Below are positions 1-12,072 of a stretch of 64,000 nucleotides of DNA, piece after piece. The stretch spans positions 15,344-79,343 of the forward strand of contig CAMPET010000183.1 in the NCBI GenBank assembly GCA_946803715.1, read 5' to 3'. This DNA comes from Beroe ovata. Lineage: Eukaryota > Ctenophora > Nuda > Beroida > Beroidae. A program made the translations under genes and the position numbers. Position 1 is the first letter of the stretch. Every line of letters starts with the position of its first letter. The notes under the pieces were generated by a model. It had not been told where the DNA came from. It saw only the letters and a list, made by a program, of their open reading frames with translations, and made no database searches.

Positions 1-1465
1 TGTGGGTGTACTGTTTGTTTGTGTGTCTGTGTTTGTGTCTGTGTTATCTATGTGCATGTGTGTGTATGTATGTGTGTGTGTACGTGTGTCTATGATTGTC
101 TGTGTGTGTCTATGTGTGTGAACTGTTTGTTTGTGTGTCTATGTATGTGTATGTGTGTGTATGTGTGTTCAGTGTTATGTGTGTATTTTATTATATCTTG
201 AGGCGAATGACAATCACTTTGTCCCATGTGGCACGTTGTACTTTGTAATTGTTCCTCCTGACTGTTCGCATCAGCAGATCCAGTCCTTCATTTTCAACAC
301 GGTAGTTATTATAGACACTGCTATCAATTTATATTAACGCATTGATCCCAACTTTCAGATCCCAACAATTTCGAATGGATTTATCTTGACTTTTGTTAAT
401 GTAGAAGCGTCTATTGACAGCACTTCGTACGAGCTTTTAGCATTATACTTTGATTTCGAATCATGTATTATACTATTGGTTTTGAATCATGTATTATACT
501 TTGGTTTTGAATCATGTTTATTTAAGATTAACAACACACAGTTCCACAATACGTGATTTAGGCATTGAAAATGTAACTCATTGAAAATGTAACTCATGAG
601 GATGTCTCAGAAGTTGAAATGAAGCGGTAACACTTAACAGTAGCTTGCTTTCCAATCGTTACATAATATTGTTACATCACCCCCTATTCGGTGCGTATTG
701 CCCAAATTTCACTTGGCTTCGCCTCGAGAAATATGGCCAAACACGCACCTCATAGGTGTGATGTAACAATATATTATGCCGTAACGTGGACGAACGAGCT
801 CATTGAAGAATTGCCCCATTTGAATAGAAGTTTATCAGTTTACCAAAGTAAGTTACAGTTTAATTTAGAACCGCGAGTTTAAGCTATACATTATTTATCC
901 ATCTGCTGAGTACAAAATGTCTGATATATTGCAATATACAGCTGCTAGGACGTTAGAATAATACCTTTCGCTGTGTTTCCATCAACAATCTAGCCTTATA
1001 AAGCATTCTATATCGGCCGGCTAGCAGCGCCTTGACTGAATTCTATATTTCGAGGTGCAGGAATTAGTTTACTTTTAACATTCGAACCTTTCATCACGCC
1101 CGAATCTCAATTAATTTCTGTGTTAATATAAACAGAACAGTGACTGCGTATAATAATAGCAACTTTGTTATAGACAGTACAGTTACAATTATATAGCGTA
1201 GCTGTTCTATACTTCTGTGCGCTTAGTGTACATGTGTTGTTTTGATTATTGTTGAGTTCTGTTCAGCTCCTCCATAGACGGATGAATTTATCTATATAAG
1301 TGATTGATTGTCAGATGTCGAATTGTTTCTTATACGCAGTTTCAAGTAGGTACGCGATTATGAAATGAAACAAACAACGTGCATACTTTCCTCTTAGAAC
1401 AGTCAACGAATACAAAACTAGATACTCTGCTTGTCATCTGAATCTCAGCTGCATATTACAGTATC
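1..1465. other. gene-free flank with TG microsatellite and foldback
   Basis: Bases 1-185 are an imperfect TG/TGTC microsatellite whose apparent Cys/Val ORFs are low-complexity artefacts. Around 456-520 a phrase of about 25 bp containing 'aatcatgtattatact' is repeated three times. A foldback element lies at 657-786 (listed separately). The rest, up to the ATG at 1466, is AT-rich with no supported exon; it should contain the promoter of the SRCR-like gene but I see no convincing core element. Confidence 0.6.
657..786. repeat. foldback (MITE-like) element, about 130 bp
   Basis: The left arm starts 'cgttacataatattgttac' at 657 and the right arm ends with its near-complement ('gttac'...'taacg') at 786. 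The pairing continues inward through 'ggtgcgt' / 'acgcacc' almost to a short central loop near 715-730, so nearly the whole element can fold on itself. No ORF with a proper ATG is present; a 63-codon frame across it has no homology I recognise. It looks like a short non-autonomous DNA element; no clear target-site duplication was found. Confidence 0.55.
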
Positions 1466-2432
1466 ATGATCCAAGCTGCATGGGCTTTGATCTGTTTTCT
1501 ACTGGCTGCATGGACATCAGTGGCACTCTCCTCGGGTGAGTGTTGATATTCGTGGTCAATGAAATCCCTGATCAAGAGTCAAGCAGGGCTGTGAGCTATA
1601 CAATGTTCAGAGTATTCTCATTCCTTGACGAGGATTGAGGGCACAGAAAAGCAATGGGAAGTTTTACTTGTCGAGATTATATCTCCTAAGACAGACAATA
1701 AAGCTATCTGTGCCAAGGATGTAGATGAGGCAACAATCTCTGTGTTCTGCTCGTGAGTTTGTTCAATATCATATGGCAAGTCAAAACTGTAGAGATTATT
1801 GATTAAACTCTTCTACTGTAGACCTTTTGTAATGTTCCAAAATTTCAAACCAGGCTATCAGGGTATACTGAGTTTAATGAGGTTGATGTTTCAACAATTT
1901 CTGTTGATCCTGCACTAAAAATCGGCTACAAAGCACAGTGCACTAAGTGGGACTTGTTTGAAGATTGTGTCATAGAGGAGATCTCAGGCTGTACAGACCC
2001 TTTGGTGTTCAACTGTACAGGTTTGGTTCAATTCTTGCTCAATGGCACTACTGCTGTGAGGTGTATAGATAGATAGATACCTAGGTGCTTAAGTGTTCTA
2101 CTGACTATTGAATAAGAACTCCCAGATCCACTGTGTTTCAGATCACTACACTATATTGCTTGGGGAAGTAAGTGATACAGATCTGATACTTCCAGCAATT
2201 CTGATTCCACTGATTGTGCTCTATGTCTTAGCTCTCTGTATTTTGGAATTCAGGCAAAAGAAGTAAGTTGATATGGTCCAAACTTCTTTAATCTCAAAAT
2301 GATGAGATATTTCAATGTTTGAAATAATAATATTGCAGGGATAACAAGATCTCAAGGGAAATCTCTTTGAAGAAATCAGTTGTTACTTCCATTGAGAGAA
2401 TACCTAGTAAAAAGGAATGCCAAGAGGTGTAA
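1466..2432 (+). CDS. single-pass membrane protein with a divergent SRCR-like domain
   Basis: Five exons, 1466-1535, 1611-1752, 1854-2020, 2142-2262 and 2339-2432, join in frame to 594 nt (197 residues, stop TAA). Introns are 75-121 bp with GT-AG ends; the donor after exon 3 (gtttgg) is weak. The N-terminus is a signal peptide (hydrophobic run ending ALSSG). The ectodomain carries a Cys pattern and motifs of an SRCR domain: ICAKDVDEATISVFCSLSGY, then AQCTKWDLFEDC, GC and FNC, matching the family scheme vC..gw....a.vvCr.LGY...C.G.E.sl.dC...C...v.C. A transmembrane helix (LILPAILIPLIVLYVLALCI) precedes a basic tail of about 35 residues. The ATG has A at -3. AATAAA overlaps the region just after the stop (2433-2438). 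A single short SRCR domain is unusual for a family normally found in tandem arrays. Ligand and role are unknown. Confidence 0.72.
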
Positions 2433-3149
2433 AATAAATACTTGAAGCCTTTCAGATTGGCATTTGACACTTCTATAACTCAGATCTGTTCTTCAGAGGC
2501 ACAACTATTTGGCAAGGCTTTGGACAGAATGAGAATTTTCTAAACTATGAATCACTGTAACTTTTTACTATGAATATTACCTTTGGTAAAGTTTAGAATT
2601 AATGTCACTCAGAGTGACCAATATGAACAAGACTGGCAAACTGAAAAGTTTGCTGATAGCCCCTGTTTCGTGGCACACAGCGCAAACTTATTCTCAGACA
2701 GCGGTCCGGCATTGCTTGACAAATTCTGGGATAGATATTTGATGCTGTAATGAATCCACGTGACACTTTTAATTTTGGTGGGCATGAATACATGGATGTA
2801 TACAATATTGTTCACTTCTGACTTCAGCAAATAAACAAATTAACATTTAAGTGCCTTAACAGTGATTTGATTTCCTCTTATCCATGTGGGCAGATATGGG
2901 GACAGATCAAATAAGATAAGATTAGATAAATATTATGGTATAGGTACAACCATCACTATAGAATTTGAATAGGGCAACCAATTTTTGAACACCATCTGAC
3001 CAGAGACCACTGTGGCAAGGTACTGGTCCAAGCTCATGAAATCCCTCAAATCCTGAATTTCAATCTCCATTGCAGCAGTAATACCTGAATTTTGAGTTTT
3101 GCCCTCAGATCAGCTCCAAGCCTTTGTCAAACTAACAAAATGGCTTCAC

Positions 3150-3560
3150 TGTTTCAGCCACAGTGCAAAGCACCGCTGGCCATCTGAGCAATTGCAATTC
3201 GCGCTCGATTTCTTTGTAAAATGAAAACATTTTGTGTGGTTTTCCCTACTCATGTCGGCGCCGTGCAATTAAGATTCCATCATTGGCATTTGTGCTTGCA
3301 AGGGGTATAAAATTAAATCCCGATCCCGCCAGGGCAATAGTGCAGCAAAAGAAAAGAGTTGGCTGTCGATGATAGCCCCTTTCGAGAATTTCATTGCGCG
3401 CGCGCCGCGAGTTATTCTCACTGGCGCTCGCCGCTTCACGTCAGCTGGGCCTAGCATCGCCAGGCAAAAAGAGAGCAATCGATCGCACAAAAAATTCGGC
3501 AGATGGAGGCATAAGCGCGCGCGCCGCGCACGCGAAAAATAGCTAAAGCTAATATTGCCG
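3150..3560. repeat. GC-rich dispersed repeat island
   Basis: Runs of (gc)n such as 'gcgcgcgcgccgcgagtt' lie beside the phrase 'tcgatgatagcccctttcg'. Related phrases recur at 11577-11790 ('tcgatgatagaccctgtcg') and near 2655 and 41370, so this is a dispersed family rather than a CpG island of one gene. No ORF of note. Probably a non-autonomous transposable element with poorly defined ends. Confidence 0.5.
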
Positions 3561-3743
3561 GATGTTATCTGTCCACTGTTTCTTGTCCACTGTTTCTTGC
3601 GCGCGCGCCTTCATTTCGGCCTTCGATGAAGGCGCGCGCGCCGCCCTACGAAACCTGTGCACTCATTTCGCCGATTNTCGCACAGCTGAGTGCACAGGTT
3701 TCGTAGGGCGCGCGCAAGAAACAGTGGACAGATAACATCCGGC
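3557..3743. mobile_element. large foldback element with possible 11-bp target duplication
   Basis: The outer arms 'gccggatgttatctgtccac' (from 3557) and its exact complement (ending 3743) continue inward to 'ccctacgaaacctgtgcact' and its complement, centred on a single N at 3677. The left arm also contains a nested hairpin of (gc)n and cttcatttcggccttcgatgaag type. The same 11 bases, aaagctaatat, flank the element on both sides (about 3545-3555 and 3744-3754), like the 9-11 bp target duplications of Mutator-type elements. The N at the centre shows the assembler joined two reads in the palindrome, so the exact loop is unknown. Confidence 0.5.
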
Positions 3744-5280
3744 AAAGCTAATATATTAGCAATAAGGTACGCCGGTCAGATTTGTGTCATGTGCCCTATT
3801 ATATAGCTATAGCCAGCGGGCGCGTTCACCCAAGCTAAGGCCGACGCGAAACTGCAGCCTGCCAGCCTACACAGTACACACTTTACAGCATCTCCATGGC
3901 TATGCTCAAGGCAAAAATGACACGCAATGTTAAACAATAAAATTAAAATATGGAAACTTCAAAATATAATTATATCCATAGCTGGAAGTCGATTGAATAC
4001 ATGATCATAAAATTAAATCCAAGTTGAAATACAATTGGAACTTTACATTTACCGTAATCGATTATCAGGTGCTACTGTTACGACACTGTACAAATTGCGT
4101 ATTCAATCTAATCTTCAAATCATATTCAATGACTCATTTGAATTTTAAATCTTAATCTAATATGAATATGATCAAAATGATCAATCATAGGTTCATGCTT
4201 CACTTCTCTTAGTAGTACTGGATTTTAAACGCTTCTTATGCCCCAAGTCTTGATGAAAATAGAAAACCCAAGTGGTTGGTGTTGCTCTTTGCACATCCCT
4301 TAACAAAGGATGGTATCATTAAAGAATGGTCATCATCAAACAAAGAACAACCATTTCAAGATACACGTCTTCTCCCCTGGAAGCAATCAAGAAAGGGAGG
4401 CCTTGTCAACATGAAGATGCGCACGAAACGTGCCTCAAAAGTTTACTCTTAGCTGAGGTTTAAAGTTCACATTGCTTCAGTTTATCATCACTGATCGCGC
4501 TGAATAAGGTGGTACATGAAAAGAGTGACACCATGATGGAGTGGACTAAGTAAGTAGTGGTTGAGTGAATGGTATCATTGTGGATTGGGTGGTATCTCAC
4601 AATGAATACCAGCTCTCGTTATTCCAATCTTTCATTGCAGAAAGCAGAGTCTGTAACGTCGTCTCTTACCCATCACCACTGATCAATGATCATATGTTCA
4701 CTGATTATATGGAATATTATAATGTGACGTAACATCGCTGAGACACATGAACATGCTTCACTCATCATCACTACATGCTGTCTAATAACCCGGGATGTCA
4801 AATTTCCGCAAATTAATGATCACAGCATTCATATTTTATAACAATTGATTAGATTATCGTATTAAGCACATCACAAAATCAAAAAGACTCGAAACTGTTG
4901 GTTTGAGACCTCAATAACAACGATTGTCCATCAGAGACATCTTTAAGAGACCTGAAACGTCTCACGAAATGATTCGATCATACGATGGAAGAAAATAAAT
5001 AACAGCCAAAACGATGTTTTGTCTTAAGTATCATCCATGCATTAGAGTAATAGATACTTGATCAGATGGACTTCCTCACAGTCATCACAGTGACTGGATA
5101 GGGGGGACTGTTTATTCGTCCATTATTTTCATGACCCCTATGATCATCGCGAAATCGAGTGGTAACACAATTGAAAATAACACATAAAAAATAAGAGCAC
5201 GTTCACAGTTCACATCCGGGTATATGGTAGACAACATGCAGATTACATGTGAGAAGCATTTGATTCAGGTAGAGTACAAA

Positions 5281-5345
5281 GAACACACACGCACACACAC
5301 GCCCACGTCCACACACGCACACACACGAGTATGTGTGTGTGTATG
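5281..5345. repeat. CA then TG microsatellite
   Basis: Imperfect (CA)n followed directly by (TG)n, interrupted by gcc and gtc. It makes apparent His/Thr-rich and Cys/Val-rich frames on both strands that are not genes. Confidence 0.8.
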
Positions 5346-5782
5346 TGGTTCGCAGGCAGAGTCGTGGTACTCACTAACGAACACTACACACAGCAAACGC
5401 CACGTTACACGGTCGTTTCGTAAACGGCTAAGTGGCGTCGGGCGGGGGCCGAACAGTTGACGGCGATGTAACACGTCTGGGAACACGTCAGAGGTGAGAG
5501 AGAGATAAACTGTATGAGAGGGAAAGAAAGTGAAAGTGCAAAATATGCCGAGAGTTTTTTCTAATTATAGCTGACACGGAACTTCATCGATATACATATA
5601 ATATAGTTTCCATTGGTCGTCAGTACCGCGGGATCATATCTACCACGTGGCCGATAAGGATGTCCGAGCGGGGCGACTCTATTATCATACATATATATTA
5701 CACTTACATATCATAGTACATAATGATTCATGACCTACTATAGTCGATTCACTTGATCAGACCACTACGAGTGTGGATCACC

Positions 5783-8397
5783 TCAAAATGACGTCATGTG
5801 CATATTGGGGAGGGTCGTGCTACCGCCTCCATTATCCATATTGTTATACGCATCATGTTTCGACTTAGACTTCTTCTTCTTTTTCACCTTATGTGACGGT
5901 AACGTGGATAATGACTCCGACGGTTTGATTTCCTCGATAACCTCCGGTTCCGGGAGGTGAGATAATCGGGCTCGACGGAGTTCCATCAGCGTCTCCGAGA
6001 GAGTGGTAATTATCTTCTCCTCGTCCAGCTGAGATAATAAGGTACAGAGAAAGGGGAAAAAATGGGCGAGGAATTTCGTTAATGAGTGATGAATTTCGTT
6101 AATGGGCGAGGAATATCGTTAATGAGCGAGGACTTATACTTTTCTTCGATTTAGAAAACCAGCAATCATATTACCTGATGCTCAGCTAGCCGTGACATAA
6201 AATCATTGAGTTGCTCATCGTTAGCCTTAACAAGCTGCTTTTTGAAAGTCCGTAATAAAGCAAGCGCCATGGCAGTTTCAATTTCCTCTCCTTCAAACAG
6301 GAAGATGTCCCACACGCGTAGGGTGAGAGAGAAGGGAAGTTTATCTAGGTAACACTGAAGGAACCATTTGGTTGCGTACAGCGTAGGTTCGTATTGCAAT
6401 TTGTTGAAGTGTTTGTGGACGGTCGGAATGAACTTCTTCCTCAATACCATATGATGATCGAAACATCTGAACAATTTGGGGAGTCGAGGAGTGAAGAAGT
6501 CGTTCATTTGGTACCGCTTTCCTCGGAGTAGCGACGTGAGTGCCCAGAACGCATCTTCCTCTTCGATTAGGTACATGAGCATGAGAGCCACAACATTAGC
6601 CATTCCCTGGCAGTACCCAACCTCGCTATTGAACATGGAGTACGCAGCCAGCACGTAGAATAACTTCTGCTGCCTGGAATTGTGATTTGCTACAATTATC
6701 TCCTGGGATATTATATAGGAACAGGTTTGTGTGTGTGTGTGTGTCTGTGTTCATGTGTATGTCATATGTACGTGTACTCACATAACTCCATATTTCTTTT
6801 GGAACATCTCATGATTACGGTATGTACGATGCACGTCCAAGTCAATCTGCCGTAAATCTGTCGACTTTCTCCGAGCCTTATCCTTCATCCGCTGCGTTAA
6901 ACAGCAGTAAGTGAAAGCAACCTCAAATATCGATAACGGAAAGATGAAATAAACAGTCTTCCCCGGTCAATACCTCATAAATGTGTTCTCCAAACTCGCG
7001 CTCGTTCCTCTGCTTTGTCTCCTTGATACGGAGCATGAGTGGCCACACCCTTGGCCTCAGGGAATTTGGACAGCCCTGCCATATCCTTGTCTTCAACTCG
7101 TCGGGAAAGTAAGGAGTACCGATTTCGTCTTTCACGTTGTTCCCGTTTTTCTCCCAGTCCAACAACATTTTATACCACTTTCGCTCCTTAGCCTGCTTTT
7201 CCTTAAGTGCTTTCTTATCAAGTGACTCCATGGGTATGGGCTTCTCACTGAAAATTTCGTAATTAAAGTTAAATCATCGATGTACTGCATGCAGTTCAAG
7301 TATGCAAAACAAATCTGCGTGCGCGCGGCGCGGGCGCGCGTGCAATATTGGCTCAGTACCATACACATTGTGCCGCGCGTTACATCCAGTCGTACAACTT
7401 ACTGGATGAAACCATAATGGTCTTTCTTCACATAGAATGAAAACTCTGGCTCCTCCCACGGCTCAATGTCATCTGTTCGGCTACGACCCTGCAACGGATA
7501 TGGTCACTTGAAAACGGTGAAAACCGAATACCAAGTAGTTCTTCTGAGATGGGGTAGATATCCATGTGTTGTCATATGTATATTCCTACAATCTGAATAT
7601 TTGAAATACAACACCGTATTTGTTAATGCTTGTTAGTGACTACTGCTTCCCACACTCATTTTGTACATAATACAACAGACAACTCTTGGTTTTAGTAGTC
7701 GTTGCTGACTGGTACTTGAAGAAGCTGTTGCGGTTTTCTGAACAAGTGTTAAATGGGCCCTAAATGCGCCTAACAAGAGAGTGGGATGTGATTGCGTTGT
7801 GTGTGTGTGTGTTACGTACTTATAACTTGTAACTGATAACATGTCGACTGTTATACTGATTTGTTATTGTATCATGTTACTGGTAACTGAACACTGCAAT
7901 AGTACGCTGTCAGGTAAATAATGGGACATGAGGGTGGAATCGCTCACGATTAACTGGAAATGAGACTTGTAAAACGTCAGAAAACGGGTATTTTCAAAAA
8001 TTTGGGATTTTGAGTTATTCATCTCCTGTTTCAGCTGCGCAAAACAACCCATGTTCTATACATATCATGACCTGGTGCAATTGTGCTTGCTAATCGTTCC
8101 CAATGATTGCCAGCTATAACTGTACAGCGTCGTGGGTGACAATGAGAAACAACATTTCACCTGCCGCTCCAGCCTATCACATTACGCATATTTGATATAC
8201 ATTATGACACATATTATATGCATGCAATGAGCCTACAGGAATTTTATAAAGGAGCAACTTTATTGAGTATGTTTTGTGAAGGAGTACCTGGGTGTATCGC
8301 TCAAATATTCTCTCCCGTTCTTCAGCCTTCTCTTTCTGTTCTCGATCAGCATCAAGCGTACCAGGATCTAGTGTAGCTCGCGCCTGTAGCGCAGGGT
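5783..8397 (-). CDS. USP6NL: USP6NL/RN-tre-like TBC-domain Rab GAP, 5' end missing
   Basis: Six minus-strand exons, 8288-8397, 7403-7488, 6974-7247, 6782-6891, 6175-6673 and 5783-6028, join with matching phases to 440 residues ending at TGA. The first listed exon starts in phase 2, so at least one 5' exon with the start codon is missing; I could not place it. The product follows USP6NL in order: a charged N-terminal helix, the DIEPWEEPEFSFY block, a linker helix, then the TBC domain. Both GAP fingers are present: the arginine finger in QIDLDVHRTYRNH and the glutamine finger in VGYCQGM. Further family blocks are EEDAFWAL, TKWFLQC and PFSLTLRVWDIFLFEGEE. The C-terminal tail is short, with a lysine-rich stretch (KVKKKKKSKSK), unlike the long proline-rich tail of vertebrate RN-tre. 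Known members stimulate GTP hydrolysis by endosomal Rabs (Rab5, Rab43). An active GAP is expected. Confidence 0.88.
6062..6132. repeat. short tandem repeat in TBC intron
   Basis: A phrase of about 20-22 bp, 'gaatttcgttaatg(a/g)g(c/t)ga', is repeated three to four times in the intron before the last TBC exon. It is non-coding and lies close to the acceptor side of the intron. Confidence 0.6.
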
Positions 8398-9350
8398 CTG
8401 AAACAACATGAGATGGGAACATGTCGCTATGGCAACAATGCTGCTACTATGACAACAATGTTGTTACTATTAACATATAACAACTATGTAGTTACCATAA
8501 CAACACAGTAACTTTTGGGTCAATGCTGGCATCATGATAACTACGTTGTTACCATGAAGTAACTTGTAACTTAAGTGAATCTTAACAAAAAACTGGATCA
8601 TATTCCTAATAGAATTGACTCGACAATGTCCCGTGGTCACAGATGTATTCAACCCCCCTCCCAACTTCTCTCACTCACTCACTTGTGTTCTAACCAATCT
8701 ACACTGATTGTACTATACTACAGCTCTCTGTCTTTCATTAGAGCATTGGTTTCAATACTGTATTATATATACTAGTGCTACGGGACGAAATCCAATCTCA
8801 TTTTATAGTGTGATGCAACAGCGCGATGATATGTGTAGTGCTATAACATGTTCACATATAGGTAGTAAGTACTTTATGTTCACATTTATCGACTATCCCT
8901 GTCCGGGCTTCCATCCCAGTATAAGACGTTTTAGAAACATTAAGGAAACCGTGAACACCGAAACATTTCAATGTTCGTGAAATAAACTGTATTAACGCTA
9001 GACATATTCGAGTGTCTGGATTTGACACTGCACTACTGATTTCAAATTCAGTGATCTTGAGTTGTGAACTGATCTATAAATACAATCATGTTGTACAAGA
9101 AACATGAGGCGGAGCTGAAGCTGAAAGTAAAACAAGAATTGTGAACTTCCGGAATTAATAACTAAACGACATGAAGATTGCGAGAATACTCAACAGTATT
9201 ACCATTGCCTAACACTATACATTGAGGTCATGATACCAGTTAAGGGATTTTCGGTACGCATGATGATTGAAACCATCGAAATCATTTTCCAAAGGTAAAC
9301 ATCGCCATTTGTGATTTTATAAGAATTCCTGTTTTGTGAAGAGCAATTGC

Positions 9351-9410
9351 TTATATAGATGATGAAAATTGCTTATATAGATGATGAAATTGCTTATATA
9401 GATGATGAAC
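9351..9410. repeat. three-copy tandem repeat
   Basis: The phrase 'attgcttatatagatgatga' occurs three times in succession, with one or two extra A bases between copies. It is too short and AT-rich to code for anything and directly precedes the foldback at 9424. Confidence 0.7.
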
Positions 9411-9423
9411 TATTTTACAAAAA

Positions 9424-9495
9424 TCAATACTCATAAGCATTTCACTTCCGTATATAGGTATATACGGAAGTGGAATGCTTGTGAGTGTTGATTTT
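9424..9495. repeat. near-perfect 72-bp inverted repeat
   Basis: Arms of about 35 bp ('aatcaatactcataagcatt'... and its complement) meet at the centre with almost no loop ('tatataggtatata'). A handful of mismatches suggest an old foldback element. Direct repeats at the ends are not obvious. Confidence 0.65.
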
Positions 9496-10089
9496 CCAAA
9501 TGACATAAATGTCATTTAATTCGAAGGATGTATAATACTGACCAGCAAGAAACGCAAACACTGCTCATTGTATGGGTATTGGATACATATTCAAATATAA
9601 TATCGTATGCATAATGCATCACTATCTGTCATCATATTTGTTATGTATAACACTGTTTTACTGTATTGTGTACATTCCGATTTCGAATGAGGGAGTAAAG
9701 TCAGGGAGTAAAGTCCCCAAATTGCTTACTTTATGAATATTAGAAAATCCAAATTGTAGGTCAGAAGCAATACAAAGGAAGGTTCAAACAGATATTACTA
9801 TTTGAAATTTGTATAATTAACCCCTTCTGAGTTCTGATGGACATATTTTAAACCCTTCTTGCTTCAGATAGAGAATTATCTGGAGATACCTCTTGGGATA
9901 ATTTTCAATGGTACATCTTTTTCAGATGGGTCACTTGATGCGAATTTATTCTATCTATATCCTTCACTGCGTGACTTATGTCACACACACACCCACACAC
10001 AAGCATACACACACATCATACACCCTGCTGTACAACAGCCAAGGGAACACACATCGTACACGGGCTGATCTTGGGGGTTATTCATTTTA

Positions 10090-10235
10090 ATGAAATCATG
10101 ACCAAGTACTGAATTGAAAAGTACTGGATTGACCAGAATCCTGATGTACTGGGTTAAAGCCATAGCCAATCCAATACTTTTCCAAGTTTCTTCCCTATTC
10201 AGTACTTGGTCATGATCTCAATGAAATGATTCACT
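10090..10235. repeat. spaced inverted repeat
   Basis: The sequence 'aatgaaatcatgaccaagta' near 10090 recurs as its complement, interrupted by 'ctc', near 10198-10230, about 80 bp apart. This is the layout of a small MITE. No ORF lies inside. Confidence 0.45.
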
Positions 10236-10965
10236 TGGCTGTTGTAAACTTTGACACATGGAAAAATTTCAGACCCTTCCCAAATTTTAGGGTCTAGGAG
10301 TACTGTTCCCAAATTAGGAACCCCTCTCGTACTATTTTGGTGGGATTCATGATCCATCCCCTTGGTTTGCTTTGCAGGCACTTCTCAAATAATTAGGGAC
10401 CCTTGTCCCTTATCCTTCCACTGACTCCTCACCCTTAATTTACCATCCTCCATATGCAACCTTTAGCCTCTCCCCCAATCATATAGTTCTCAGGATAATA
10501 TCTTACCCATGCTCTTCTTATGCCATCTTTGTCCTATAAGTATGTTTCTAGTTAATGATTATCATAATGATGAGTGAATATACCCCCGCAGCAATATCAT
10601 AAGCCATAATCAAGTAAAGGGGTGATGCAATTGAATGCTGAATCTGCAAATCAAGATATAGACAGTAAAATAAATAAATTATTCTACAGGATTATATACC
10701 AGATATAATCTGCTCCTTTTTGTGAGCTCTACGGACTACTCTTGACTACAAATTTCTAATTACTTTATAACTTGAATTTATCTCTGAATATAAAGTTTAA
10801 TTGCTAGTTGAATAAATTAACTGAAATACAGTAGCGAAATATTAAAAAAGATTAAGTACCCTCAAAACTGGTACATACTGTAAATTTTAAATTGAAAGTC
10901 CACATGCGTCATAAAAGTTATGTACAACATAAAAACAATCTAAAAAAACTTATATACAAATAACC

Positions 10966-11026
10966 TAAAAACAACCTATTTAAAAATCGCAAATATCTTG
11001 CAATTTTTAAATAGGTTGTTTTTAGA
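10966..11026. repeat. 60-bp hairpin
   Basis: Arms 'taaaaacaacctatttaaaa' and its complement enclose a loop of about 10 bases ('atcgcaaatatcttgcaat' includes further pairing). AT-rich and close to perfect, so fairly young or selected. Function unknown. Confidence 0.65.
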
Positions 11027-11576
11027 CAGTAGACACATATACTTTCTAAAATTGCAGTACTATAACACCAACAAAGTCAACTCATCACAATGTGATGAAA
11101 GATAAAACATTGCATAGATTATGTCTGCCTTTTTATTTCACACTATACCTCCTACTGCCTATAAAATCTATGTATAATTTAGTGATGTGATTGGGCTATC
11201 AACTTCTGTGACAGAGTGGTCTGTATGGAACCTTATGATTTTGATTCCTTGTTTAACATGCCATACAGCAAGGATCTACACTGTATTCGCCAGGCTAGGC
11301 ACATAACCACTCTGTCAGATTGCAGGACTAATATTATAATATAGTTAACAAAAATGTCCCAATTCTGCAATCCACGCCTGTTTGCATGTTAGACTGTTAG
11401 TGTGGGAGTTGGACAACACTCATGCACGTAAAGTGACAAAGTGATAAGAATGGTCAAGGCAACATGTCACAAATAAGACAGTTTCTTGACCTCTGCTATT
11501 ATCATTCGCGCAAAATCAAAAGTGCATAATGCAGATGAATAAACAATTACCATTTTTCATGTCTTGTAATTGTCAA

Positions 11577-11790
11577 ACTCTTTTTTGTCGATCGATGATA
11601 GACCCTGTCGAGAATTTCGTTTCGCGCGCGCGGCTCAAACTTATTCTCAAACTTCGCGGCTTGCATCAGCGGTCTGGCATCACTCGACAAATTTTTTTAA
11701 ATCCAAGCCATGCTGAAGTTTGGCCGCGCGCGGCCGGAAAAATGCATTGAATAATTTGGGCGCGCGGCGCGATGATCATGTGAAGACTGA
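11577..11790. repeat. GC-rich dispersed repeat island, second copy
   Basis: It shares the phrase pattern 'tcgatgatag(a/c)ccctgtcgagaatttc' followed by (gc)n with 3369-3410, and 'aacttattctca...agcggtc(t/c)ggcat' with 2680-2715. The surrounding DNA is AT-rich, so the island stands out clearly. Probably a diverged copy of the same non-autonomous element. Confidence 0.5.
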
Positions 11791-12072
11791 AGTCATGAAG
11801 TTTAGTGTAAATATACTTGCATACAGTTTTGTTCAAAGTTGAATATTCAGAATTCTATTCTATTCTATAATTATCATTAATATTAACTTATTTATTTGCA
11901 AGTTTTTAATTTCTGTATATATTTGGTATTTGACTTAGAATCAATCTGCACCAGGGCATCACTTTCCTGATGCATTGTGAAGATTATTTTTGTTTTTTAA
12001 TATTGAGTACCCTGATTGGGTACATAAATGACAGAAGCAGCGTTAAGCTAGAAGTAGTATGAAATGAACGGT

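Larger units (their letters stand above)
2433..5782. other. intergenic region with repeat islands
   Basis: Between the SRCR-like gene and the TBC gene I see no coding exon. It holds a GC-rich dispersed-repeat island (about 2640-2760 and 3150-3560), a large foldback (3557-3743), and a CA/TG microsatellite at about 5281-5345. Short open frames here have no recognisable product or codon pattern. The stretch 3760-5200 is plain AT-rich sequence. Confidence 0.5.
8398..12072. other. intergenic region rich in foldbacks
   Basis: No coding exon is supported, although the missing first exon of the TBC gene should lie at the left edge. The region contains a 24-bp tandem repeat (9351-9410), foldbacks at 9424-9495, 10090-10235 and 10966-11026, a CA repeat near 9983-10015 and a GC-rich repeat island at 11577-11790. 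The remainder is AT-rich without notable structure. Confidence 0.5.

Noticed and set aside
691-882. 63-codon frame over the foldback element
   Set aside because: No ATG start and it lies mostly in the hairpin stem.
1819-1853. Alternative upstream acceptor for SRCR-like exon 3 (after 'ctactgtag')
   Set aside because: It leads to a stop at about 1917; the acceptor at 1853 keeps the frame through the SRCR cysteines.
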